Below are positions 10,543-21,625 of a DNA stretch of 64,000 nt, in pieces (positions within the stretch are counted from its first letter, which is position 1; every line of letters starts with the position of its first letter). The translations under genes were made by a program, and so were the position numbers. The stretch spans positions 86,550,237-86,614,236 of the forward strand of contig JACSVZ010000001.1 in the NCBI GenBank assembly GCA_014706295.1, given 5' to 3'. Source of the DNA: Lycocorax pyrrhopterus obiensis. Its lineage: Eukaryota; Chordata; Aves; Passeriformes; Paradisaeidae. Under the pieces are notes generated by a model, which saw only the letters and a list, made by a program, of their open reading frames with translations, searched no databases and was not told the DNA's origin.

Positions 10543-13262
10543 CAGGGGCAAAGAAACACATTTTTTATCTTTGTCTCTTTAAAAATTCAGTGGTCCTGGC
10601 ACTGTCATTTCTCCCTGCAAATAAAAGCCCACCCCAACTCATTTACTGTTCCTTGTGCAGCGTGTGAGGCAGAGGGAGTAGTTGGCCCTTGCAAATGGTA
10701 AAACCAGCCTTGCCAAAAATCCCTGTTGAGCTGCTGGTCAAAGTCTAATTCTTTTGTTTTCAAAAAAGCTGTGAAGTGCAGCTAACCATTTCTTCTATAA
10801 AAATGAGTTATCTTGCAAAAGACCTCCTTTTTGTCATTATTCTCATATATAAAGTTAGATTTGTTTATAAAAGAGTTTGCTTGATGCATATTCTACCACA
10901 ACTGTCTGTATAATTTCTAGATGCCATTATTAATGCAGAGCATACAAAAAGCAAGGGTTTATTTTAATATCACAGAGAATTTCTTCAGGAAAAACACATA
11001 AACCTGTTCTTGCAAATTTAGCCATTTCTTATAAAGAAGCCATATTTCTAATATATCTGTTATCACTACTGAAATAAAAAAGATTTAAGTATTACTTATA
11101 ATTTCCGGAGGTTGGTTTTACACTGGAAGTATGAATATTCAGTGTCATCTACTTGGTGAGTAATAAAAATGTCATAATTATAAGTAAATACGCTCTCCAC
11201 CGTGGCCAGGAAACACAATAAAAAAAATAACCAACTAATATTCTTAAAAGTGATTGCTGATTTGAACTGCTGATTTGAATGTAACTTGGTATTGAGGTTC
11301 AAGAAAAATCTTTCAAAATCCTAAATGACCTTTTTTTATCTAAAAAATAATAATCAGATAATTCCAGGCTTTATAAAGCATATGTCCTCACTGTGGTCAC
11401 TGAAATGAATTGCTATTAAAAATAAATAAAAAAGGCACATCAAATTTCCAGCTATAACTGTGTGTGAAACCAGTGTCTTTGTAGATAGCCATCACACACA
11501 GAAAAATACATGCAACCCTCTCCCAACTTCAAAAAATACTGAAACAGTAAAAATACAGTGGTATCACATATCATTGGCTACTGAATACAGTATCAAAATC
11601 CGTGTATAATTTATTACTGTGGTCCCCCCCATAAGCACATACAGTTTGATATGGCTGAAGGTGACTTTAATCTCATTCCTTTTTGAAGGCAGGGACCTGT
11701 TGATCTCCTAAAACTCTTTTAAGACTGAGGAAAACAACAAAATACAGTGTTGAGGCTTAGTAATTTATATTTTGTTCCATGTTATTAGTCAAGGGCTAGA
11801 AAAAAGGAAATTTGAGTGCTTTCATGACTCCTCTACACTGAACACTATGCTAGCAACATTTCCTATTATCATGATCTAAGCTGGGCAGTCAAATTTTTGA
11901 GCACACTTTTCTTAATCTTTTTTTTTTCAATCACAGTGAAGCATTTCTTTTACGCAGATTCTTTTATGATATATAAATACCCACTTGCCATCACTCTGAA
12001 CCAAGTTTCCCTGTTCCAAAAAGGGTCATTCTGCAGGAATTTTGTCTTAGTGATTTGCCTATGTATTTCTCATTGCAGAACTGAGTCCTAAAATAACAAA
12101 TAAAAATGATCAAATGGAATACAGGCTGAAAGTTACATCAAAAAATATTATGTGATGCCTGCTGTACTTAGTTATGTCAAAATAATCTTACACACCTGCT
12201 AGTCATTTTCTACAAGTATCATCATGGAAAGATCCTAAGTTTCTGCAAACACCTGAATTAATAAAGCTTCATACATCAAATGGTTGGATATTTTGATCTT
12301 ATCATCAGTGTTGGTGAAGAAATGCAGGTTCCAGAAGCAAAGAAAGCTGACAAATAATGAGTTGGGGTAATAGTCCTAAGTCACTGGCCCAAAATCTTAC
12401 CTCAGAGCACAAGATCAAATAACCTAACAGCACATGGTACACTATGATACCTTTCCACAGCTGTCAACACGTCCCATTTTTACTGACTGGGCTTTTAGCT
12501 CCAGTTGCTGTTGAGTGTATTTGCCATGAGGGCATCTGTCACTCTCAAGTCTCACTGATGCCTCAGTCGTGACAAGATACCAGATTGGTGTTAATCATGA
12601 GGGAAAGGCAGCAACTGAGGGAAAAGGGGAAGCCACATCAATCATATGCATCCATAATCTGTTGAATACAAATGGATGCAAAACCACTCCTAAATTTCCC
12701 CCCATGCACTGTATGCAGTAAAAAAAGTTCCCTACCCATCTACCTGTAATGATCAGACCAAAACAACTCTCTACTACAGCGCATTCAGTGCCTTCTGTAA
12801 GTCTTTCCACATAGTTGGATTAAGATGGACTCATGTTATGCTTCGGTGATATATTATTCTGCACAAATATTTCAATAAAATAAAAGCTGACACTAATAGA
12901 AATTCTGGTAGTCACTGACAAGCACCTGCAGCACATCAAAAGGAGATAAAACATGAAATCAGCATGCACCTCAAATGCTTAGGAAGATATGCAAATGTCA
13001 GAGAAGCTACAATCAGAGCCATTGCAAAATCACAAGCAGCAGGATGAAAGAACAGGGTTTGTAATCTAGTCATCATGCAATGATTTTCTTCCTGCTGCAA
13101 AGCTTGCTAATTACAAATCTATCAATTATGATGCTCGAAAAGCCCTACCTCCTACTCAATGATCATTTTCAGAGGCCAAATGCCACTCTTAGCTCCTAGA
13201 AGGATAAAGAAAATCTCTGTTGTAGTTTTCAAGTTTAATACCACTCACCTTTTTTGGTATCC
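10543..13262. other. Non-coding DNA, no recognisable element
   Basis: No gene or known repeat seen. A perfect 12-mer pair TGCTGATTTGAA occurs at 11255-11266 and 11268-11279. An 'aaataaaag' motif near 10619 could be a weak TATA-like element about 90 bp from the CRE-like palindrome, but no transcript evidence is visible. Confidence 0.5.
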
Positions 13263-13554
13263 TGACAGGATAAGGGGGAAGTGACAGGACACAGGGTAAT
13301 GTCTTCAAACTGAAAGAGGGCAGGTTTAGATTAGATATTAGGAAGAAAATCTTTACTGTGAGCGTGGTGAGGCATTGATACAGGTTGCCCAGAGAAGCTG
13401 TGGGTGCCCAGTCCCTGGAAGTGTTCAAAGTCAGGTTGGCTGGGGCTTTGAGCAACCTGGGATAGTGGAAGGTGTCCCTGCCCATGGCAGAGGGGCAGGC
13501 ACTAGAGGATCTTTAAGGTCCCTTCCAACTCAAACCATTCTATGGCTCTGTGAT
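13263..13554 (+). mobile_element. CR1 LINE 3' end, 5'-truncated
   Basis: The classic avian CR1 terminus is on the plus strand. The blocks run in order: 'actgtgagcgtggtgaggca', 'caggttgcccagagaagctg', 'gtgtccctgcccatggcaga', 'ggatctttaaggtcccttcc', and a 3' tail of the 'attctatggctctgtgat' type. Only about 290 bp of the several-kb element remains, as expected from incomplete reverse transcription. It has no coding capacity. Confidence 0.95.
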
Positions 13555-16229
13555 AGGGAAAGGGAGTTCCCTCAATACAGGACTATGACCTGCTCTACTA
13601 TTTGCATTCCCATGAGCTCTCTATAGGTTTAATCTAGTTTCATAATCTCTCTGGGAGAATTCCTGAGCCTGGAGAGATTAATGGCAACCTCACGGCTTTC
13701 GTTCCCAGCCTGAGGTATGGAGATGGCACACGAGGGTATTGTAAAACGGAATTTGGGCTGCACATGTACCTTAATTAACAGATGCAGAGCTCCACCACAG
13801 AAATTGCTGCATTTAGTCTTAAGTGAAAATGTTCCTGTATATGTTGCACAGCTCATAAAGTGTTTTGGGGCTTGGGAAGTAAGAGTTTGCATAAATCGAT
13901 GCATTTTTATTGTGTGATACAGGCAAAATTACATACTTGCACTCCAAGTCTGGAATAAGGGAAACATTTTGTAGGCTCACTTCTTAATTCTTTTATTAAG
14001 ACAGTGCTTGCTTGCTTGTAGCATTGTATATATGGGATGCTTTGACAAAGCAGATCACTGTTTTATTTCTCTTTGTCGAGAACCCCATCATCACTTGAGC
14101 ATCCTTAGATCCAGCAAGCAGATGTGCACTTCCCATGAGCTGAGCATGGAGGTTTGACAGATTATAGTAAACATCCATTCAGTATGTGCATGGGAACCTT
14201 TCTGATAGATGGATGAAGAAAATGGGTAATGCTTATTCAAAAGGGACAGGAAATAGCAATTCTGCAAAGCACTGTTGAGACTCCTTGATTATTCCTCCAG
14301 CAAGCATACAGTTTACAGCAGGATTTTACTAATGATTCTCTGTCTAATTACCATCTGTGGTAAAATAATTTGGTTTATTTGTAACACTGAGGTCAGGAAG
14401 AATTCTCTATATGTACAGTCCTTCTGAGTGAACTTTGTATTAAAGAGGAAAAGGAAATACTTTAAAATATCTATTTGAGTAACCCAGTGTCAGCCACTTT
14501 TCATTCAAGTGTTTACTCCCTAACAATTTTTCACTTGACTAGACTTTACCTATGCTCTAAAATGGACCTACAAAAGAGCTTATTGAGTATGTCATTAATT
14601 TTTTTTTTCTTTCTTAAATTCCTTCGACTTGGCCAACCAGCATTAGATTTTGCTGAGGTATAGCAAACGTTAATTCTCCCACTTCCTCTGTGATGCCCTC
14701 CCTAGTGTTTGTGCATCTGTTTTTGTGTGCGTAAGTAACACAGAGGAAAAAAGCCAAAACTGTAGTTTCCCCTTCACGTACACAACACCCTTCTCCTCAG
14801 CCATCCTCTGCTTTTGACATATTGCTGGGACAATTCCAAGGAGGCTTGTTTTCTTGTTTTACATTTAAGGAGGATTTTCAGCCAAAGACTTTGTGACAAG
14901 TAACACTACGTACAAGTAATGTGTGTAAGAGTACGGTGCCTCATTTCTTAAATAACAAATAAACCAAGATGAAACACACTAAAATACACTTACACAAGAA
15001 AATGTAGGAAGATGGGGATAACAGAGCCTGTTTCCTCTCCTAACTGTAATTAGGAATGGGAGAAATGTCATTTCTGACAGGGGAAGATTGGTTCAAATCC
15101 TTCGATTTTTATCATTGCGGGCTTGGGAGGAAGAAGGCTAATTATCTTCCCAAATTAATAAAAACCTGATATCTGAAGTATACTCTTTCCTTGCCATGCG
15201 CTACTACTATATTCTCATTTAACAACTTCTGAAGTCCCTGGCAGTTCTTTCCTAGACTTCAGTCAGATCAGGCACTTGTTATCAATGAGAGGATTTACAA
15301 TTAATGTCTAGTGTGGATAAAGTAGGACATCCATAATTACTCCTTCTTGTTATAAGTCATTTGCTGTTTTAACCTTTTGATTCAAGGGTGCTGAAGAATG
15401 CAGGCTGGTCCTCAAAAATCAATCCTGACTGAGAATTTCAGAATCCACTTCTACTGTGGGAGGGATTTGCCTGAAACCATGTGAAGCTTTTTCTAAGAAA
15501 AACGAGTATGACCCTTTCTTGCATTCTTAATTTTGTTTTTGTCTAAAACAGGGAAAATATATTTTGTTTGGATTTGGGTTGTGGTTTTCAGTTTTTTTCT
15601 GTAAACTATTCTTCACAAAAGGAAAAAAGGCTGAACACTGAAAACACCATACCTTGCTATATACCTGACCAAAGTATACAACATTCAGTTTGCATCACAC
15701 ATCCAGTGATGAAGAAAGGTATTTTTAGTGGCAGCATGCAACTACAGGATAGGATGTCAAACACAAGTTGCTATCAAGATTACTAGCCAGCAGAACCTTA
15801 ATGCCTAAACTAGAAATTAAATCAACCCCAAACAAGTTTCCTAATAAGAAACACCATTTTTTTCCCACTCTAAATTTTGTTAAAGGGTCCTCAATATTTT
15901 AAGTTGACTGGATACAGAATTTTCAACCTACTCGTTAGGTAAAAGCCAAAAGGAAAAATAGATCCTTTTGCATGACCAAAGTAAAATCTCATTTAGTTTC
16001 TCCTAATTATAATACTTTGGACAGCAGCCATACTCAAGAATTTCTCTTTCCTCTGGGATAAATTGGCCTCTAGTCAGCAAAAGTAGAATTGAACTGCTTT
16101 GTTCTTTTTATATGTAAATCTATACTTGGAAAATCATCAACTAATTTTAGCCTGTTTGGGTTGACATGATCTTTGTGCCAAAAGTTATATTTGCATTCTA
16201 GTTTGGCTTCCTCTTTTCTATCAGAAAAC
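13555..16229. other. Non-coding DNA, no recognisable element
   Basis: No CR1, LTR or gene landmark seen. The 91-codon minus frame at 13629-13904 has no recognisable domain. Short T runs occur at 14599-14608 and elsewhere. Confidence 0.5.
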
Positions 16230-16318
16230 TGATATATACATACATACATATATCTATATATGTGTATATATATACATATGTGTGTGAGTGTTTCTGTTTT
16301 AAATATATATGTGTGTGT
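16230..16318. repeat. TA/TG/CATA compound microsatellite
   Basis: Interrupted (TA)n with TACA steps (16230-16280), a TGTGTGAG stretch, a short unique spacer, then ATATATATGTGTGTG to about 16318. It has the same composition as the tract at 8711-8814. Confidence 0.85.
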
Positions 16319-17123
16319 TTAACTCAATGCTGACTAGCTTTCTCTAGGGTATAGAGATTCCCACCACACACAATTCATGGACAAAATACTTTTAAATAGG
16401 GATTTCACTAATAGGTCTCTAATCTCACCACATCAGCATTAAAACACTCCATTGTTTATAGCTGTGTCCATGTAATCAACAATCCTGTTTAGCTTCACTT
16501 CCTGTTAAATGTAACTGATAAACTTCTCCAAATATGGAAATTCTGGAATGTATCAATTAGAGGAGGACCTGGATTTGGCTCAAATACAGTTCTGTAAACC
16601 CTGGAAAAACTGTTGCAGCTAAGTGAAGTCCTTTGTTCTTTGGTAGCATACAACAAACACAAAACCCCTCTACTTAGCACCTAAAATTTTGTGGCCTATC
16701 TTTAGAATTTTGGAAATATTTTAGTCACCATCAGCTCTCTGTATCTCATTGTTATCATAACTATTTATATCAAATCAGGCTTTTATCATTTAATTATGTA
16801 TTTATATTAAAATCAGAGATTTCTATCTTTAGCTTCTCTAAAGAGATTACTAAAACCCAAACATAAATAGAAGTAAAAAAATAAACCACTTAAATGATTT
16901 TGGAACTGAAGTTTATTCATTATCAGTAGTATTTATGTCCTTTTGAAAAAAGAAATCTCTCTGAGAATTCATATCAAGTCTTCGTAGTGTTTCTTAGTTG
17001 CTTATCAATTCTATAGTCATTCTTTTTTCCAAAACCCAAAACTCCAACACTGTCAAAGCATGCCTTGTTTTTTGAGTGTTTTTAAATACTATTCTCTCTT
17101 GCATTTTCCCTCCCAATTGTCAG
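16319..17123. other. A+T-rich non-coding DNA
   Basis: No gene or repeat identified. The last 30 bases (to 17123) form a pyrimidine-rich run ending in CAG, discussed with the next entry. Confidence 0.45.
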
Positions 17124-17248
17124 GCTTTTTTGAGAGATTTTGTGAAGAACTGACTGCTGAAGAGGTGGTTGATGTCATTAAGAGCCACAGCAAAAATAGA
17201 GGAAAGAGTTTGATTAGGCTGGGTGGTTATGTTGGTTTTTTCATTTAA
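17124..17248 (+). other. Possible exon-like or pseudogene frame, unproven
   Basis: A pyrimidine-rich tract ending in CAG at 17121-17123 looks like a splice acceptor. The following frame reads FFERFCEELTAEEVVDVI, then SHSKNRG, and stays open to a TAA at 17246-17248. The charged, helix-like composition differs from the I/F/L/K-rich translations typical of this AT-rich DNA. I do not recognise the family and see no strong splice donor before the stop. If real, it could be a terminal exon, a pseudogene scrap or an old transposon piece. Chance is quite possible. Confidence 0.15.
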
Positions 17249-17980
17249 TGTGTTTTGGTTTGCTTTTTAGTCTCAAACAGATCATTTGCAGCATTCTTTG
17301 GCAAAACATCCTGTTTTAAAGACACAATACTGAGAAAAATGGTTTCAATGAAACCTAAGCTCAACTGATGACCACACTTCAGATATAATTACAAACCGAT
17401 ATCTCAGCTGCACATCTTCTGAAAGCTGACAAATCTTTTTAATTTCATGAAATCCAGGTCATCTTATGAAAATACACCCAGAATGCAGAATTCTACATGG
17501 GTTTGACATGAAGCCAGACAAAACAAAGGCTTTGACAAGCTTTCTTATTTTCTATTTCAAAATTAAAACAAAACAGAATGGAAGGTTCACCCACCAATGC
17601 AGATTAAAACCCTGAAAAATATTCAGTGTACTCCTCACATCAGAAATTTCTCAGCTATCTAAAACCAACCCCTGGAGATGATTGATTCCATGTAATAAAA
17701 CCAAATAGTGAGATAAAATTATCAACCCTAAAAAAATCTCTACTATGCACTTAAGGCAGCATTTTCTAACTTTATTGTGTTTTGTCAGGTACTATACAAT
17801 GTCTTCATTACCACAAGCAAAGAATTACACAATTCCTACTAAATAAATTCATTGGTAGGGGTAGTCAGCACCTACAGATACAGATTTCTTGATTTCGGTA
17901 TTCCAATTATATAGAAATTTACTCTAGGCTCACAGAGTCTCATCCTGTCACTGGAAACTTGAGGGAGATGCTACCACACA
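17249..17980. other. Non-coding DNA, no recognisable element
   Basis: A+T-rich, with only short chance frames and no repeat landmarks seen. Confidence 0.5.
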
Positions 17981-18042
17981 GATCACAGAATGGTTGAGGT
18001 TGATAGGGACCACTAGAGGTTGTTTTGTCCAGTCCTTGAAAT
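17981..18042 (-). mobile_element. Very short CR1 3' end
   Basis: 'gatcacagaatggttgaggt' followed by 'agggaccactagaggttgtt' is the reverse complement of the CR1 3' tail and the block before it. Homology fades after about 60 bp, so this is an extreme 5' truncation or an old remnant. Confidence 0.75.
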
Positions 18043-20054
18043 AAAACATACTTGGGGTGTTGTAATACTCTTCCAGGAATGTAAACAAATATTTCGGTTG
18101 AATTCCATACAGAGACTGGATAACCTTTAAATAACCCCGTTTGTGACTATTAGCTTTTGCAGCTTCCTCCCTTTGTCTTGTAACTCACAGCATCTGTCAC
18201 AAAGATTTACAATATTTACCAGCGTGGCATGGAATTTCGTCCTGCCAATCTGAAGTAGGGTTACCTGGTCCTATTGTAATAAAAGAAAGGATAGCACAGT
18301 GAAATCAAATGTAGACCCAGGCATTTGCTGCAGATAATTGACTCCCTTGTTTTCCCTTTTGAGGGGCAGCCATAGGACATCACAGGAGAGGAGACAAGGA
18401 GAGAAGAGCAAACAATATGTTTTCCTACAGCATTTAGTGCTCTTCGCACATTTTTTAAAAGATGGTTCAGGTATATACACTGTAATATATATACATATTG
18501 AGTGGCTGGCCCATGAACAGCAGCAGTGAATTGCATTTTGTGTATTCTAGATACATGAGACAGGGAGAGAGATTCATTGATTGAGTCTCTGTATTTTAAG
18601 TGTTACTATATTTACTAGATAACAAATTAGAGATTTGTTAGACAGCAGGCTAAGTAGCTGTCTGTGAACCATGTATTTATTATGCATGGCTCTTTCAGAG
18701 TCATTAGAAGTTGAAAAGAAAGACTCACTAGGATGTGAAGGGGAATTCAGCTTGGAGCTGCTTGGGGACCACAGTGATGTGTCTAAGTAACAGTCAAAGT
18801 TAATAATAGTCCCCAGGTTACAATTCTGGGGCTTAAATATGAACTTTTCAGAGATGTTTGCAAACACTAGCATTATTGTACAAATGGATAGACACTGCAC
18901 AGAGAGTCTTAACAAAGTTCCCATCAGTATCTTCTACATCAGTGCTATTGGAAACGTCAGAGAACACAGTAAATCTGATTTCCATCCCTTTTACTCACCT
19001 GCTAGACAGCACATTATATCCACTGTGTGAAACTTCCTGAATGGAATGTAATGGTGTCTAGATGCAAAACTCTAGACTATTTCATTTCCTTCCCTTTCCA
19101 TTTTGATATAACTGGGACTTTCATTTCCTGTCTTGAGCAATTTTGGCATCCTGCTCACATTAGTGATGATCAGCTCCAAAGATGGCAGCTAGCTACAGGC
19201 ATAAAATGATGCTGCTGTAAAAGTTAGGAAGAAGTAGGAAAGGATATTGTGAGTCCTAAAGTTCAAGCAATTCAAACAAAACAACAGGTCACAGTGAGCA
19301 GGAGAACATATTAGTCATGCTTTACTCTAGCTTGTTTTACCTAACCAGAAGTCATCAAGTATCTAAGTTAGTGGATCACTTGGAGGCTAGATAATCCGGT
19401 ATTATCACTGACTGACAGTTTTATATGGACAGATCTTAATGCTGACCTTGTCCTTCTTGTAAATGAAGTTATTGTATTTAGAAGGAGACAGATCAAATAC
19501 TAGGACTTTAGTGTTGGTATCTTATAAGGAATAATAAATACAAGAAAAATTAGAAAATTGTGATGGCTCCTTTCATTGTTCTCTGACCCACACTAATTCT
19601 AATTTGAAAAATCTTCATTGCATACCAAATTAGGAATGCTTCTATCAGGTTAGAAACAAGGTCCCTGCTTCTCAGCATCCTGGTTGTGAGAGTGGCCTGG
19701 AACAGATGCCTGGGGAAGGGTATAGGAAAGCAAGCTGATACTCTTTCTAGGACACTCTGCCAGGCTCCAACTCTTCATGGGAGATTTTATTTCCCTCTGG
19801 ATGACTTTGTCAGATCTGGAAGCTAAAATTGCTGATTCAAGTGCAAAATGGGGATTTTGAAGTTAAAGGAAAATCTAGCTGGAATCTCTACAGAAGTCTC
19901 TGCAATACTGCTGCTCCAGTAAAAGCCACCAATTTCTATTGAAATCAATTTGATTTATGTATGACTCTCTGAAGGCAGAATATGCTCCTGTGAAATTTCT
20001 CATCAATACATAAAAGCAGGTGCTTTCCCAGAAAAACAGCTTTATTCCTCTGCG
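18043..20054. other. Non-coding DNA; one 116-codon frame without support
   Basis: The minus-strand frame 18574-18924 is 116 codons long. It lacks any domain that I recognise and has the leucine/serine-rich composition of chance translation. No repeat landmarks seen otherwise. Confidence 0.5.
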
Positions 20055-20811
20055 ATCATAGAATCATAGAATCACTCAGTTTGGAAAAGATCTCTAAGAT
20101 CATCAGGTCAAATTGCTAACTGCCAAGCCCACCAGTAAACCATGCCAATCTACACATCTTTTGAATACGTCCAGGGATGGTGACTCCACTACTTCCCTGG
20201 GCAGCCTCTTTTAATATTTCTGATATAAGTCATTCGCTTTCTAGGCCACCTGGGCACGCTGCTGGCTCATGTTCAGCAGTTTTCAAAGAACATGCCCAAG
20301 TCCATTTTCAACAGGCACCTTTGAGCCACTGGTCCCCCAGCCCATAACACTACCTGGGGTTGTTGTGACCCAAGTGCAGGACCTGGCACTCATACATATT
20401 GAACCTCACACAACTGGCCTTGACCCATCAATCCAGCCAGTCCAGATCCCTCTGCACAGCCCTCCTGACCTCCAGCAGATCAACACTCCCATCCAGCTTG
20501 GTGTCATCTGCAAACTGAGAGTGACTTCATTTCCCTCATCCAGATCACTGACAAAGATATTAAACAGCACTGGACCAAATAGTGAGCCCTAGGGAACCCC
20601 ACTAGGGACTGGCTGTTAACTGGATTCAACTCCATTCACCACTATTCTCAGGGCCCAGCCATCCAGTCATTTTTTTACCCAGTGAAGAGTGCACCCATCC
20701 AAGCCCTGAGCAGCCAGACTTTCTGTGAGAATGCTGTGAGAATGGTGTCAGGAGCTTTACTAAAGTCCAGATAGACAACATCCACAGCCTTTCCCTCATC
20801 TTCTACATGGG
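20055..20811 (-). mobile_element. CR1-type LINE, minus strand, with internal deletion
   Basis: It begins with the reversed CR1 tail 'atcatagaatcatagaatca' and continues through 'gtccagggatggtgactcca' to about 20215. It then jumps to 'ctaggccacctgggcacgct', 'catgttcagcag', 'gtgacccaagtgcaggacct', 'ggaaccccactagggactgg' and 'agtccagatagacaacatcc'. From the usual order of these blocks, roughly 450 bp between about 20216 and 20235 is missing. The 107-codon plus-strand frame at 20269-20592 is antisense to the element and not a gene. The upstream part stops where an LTR starts at 20812. Confidence 0.85.
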
Positions 20812-21401
20812 TGTTGTGGTTTAACCCCAACCAGTCACCAAGTACAGCTCAGCTGCTCACTCACTCCCTCACCAGCAAGACTGGGGAGAAAATTAGAGGG
20901 GTAAAAGCTGGACAACTCATGGGTTCATAAAGACAGTTTAATAAGGAAAGCAAAAGCTGTGCACATAAGCCAAGCAAAACAAGGAATTAATTCACTGCTT
21001 CCCATGGGCAGGCAGGTGTTCAGCCATCTACAGGAGAGCAGGGCCATATCACAGGTAACAGTGACTTGGGAAGACAAGCACCATAACTCCAAACATCCCT
21101 CCTTCCTCCTTCTTCCTCCCACTTTATACACTGAGAATTATTTCATATGGTGTGGAATATTGCTTTGGTCAGTTTGCGCCATCTATCCTGGCTGTCTCCT
21201 CCCAAGCTCCCCTGTACCCCCAGCCCCCTCACCAGCATGGCAGTACATAAAGCAGCAAAGGCCTCGGCTCTGGGCAAGGCCTGCTCAGCAATAACCAAAA
21301 CATCTCTGTACTATCAACTCTGTGTTCAGCACTAATCCAAAATATAACCCTATGACAGACAGTAGAAGGAAATTAGCCCTAGCCCAGCCAAACCCAGCAC
21401 A
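20812..21401 (-). mobile_element. Avian endogenous retrovirus LTR
   Basis: The plus strand opens with 'tgttgtggtttaaccccaac' and closes with 'ccagccaaacccagcaca', the reversed ends (TG...CA) of a widespread avian ERV LTR. On the minus strand a TATA box TGTATAAAG lies at about 21122-21130, and an ATTAAA polyadenylation signal at about 20936-20943. This gives a U3, R and U5 of plausible sizes. No matching target-site duplication flanks the two ends. It could be the 3' LTR of a mostly deleted provirus or a rearranged solo LTR. Open frames across it are meaningless. Confidence 0.85.
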
Positions 21402-21625
21402 TTCCACCTCTTACTCCATATCATGTACATCATGCCCAGGTCCCACACTATTCAATACAACTTCATTAACCATCATCCCCATTTTTTGCTTTAATGCACA
21501 AGTATTTTTCCCTTAGTCTATGGACTACCCCTGGAAAATGTCCATGAAATGTCCACAAAATGTCTGTTGAATTGGTTTATGCTTTTCCGGAACATTGCTA
21601 TATTAAAAACCTTTTCAGTGGCATC
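21402..21625 (-). mobile_element. Possible ERV internal remnant next to the LTR
   Basis: On the minus strand the bases just before the LTR read AAGAGGTGGAA, a purine-rich run where a polypurine tract should sit. The next 220 bp ('cccttagtctatggactacc', 'gaaaatgtccatgaaatgtc') seem to be non-coding provirus sequence near the 3' end. No gag, pol or env frame can be recognised. This is inference from position and the missing target-site duplication. Confidence 0.3.

Noticed and set aside
18574..18924. 116-codon minus-strand frame
   Set aside because: No domain and no convincing splice or start context. Composition is typical of AT-rich non-coding DNA.
20269..20592. 107-codon plus-strand frame rich in P, T and L
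   Set aside because: It is antisense CR1 sequence, a familiar false positive in bird genomes.
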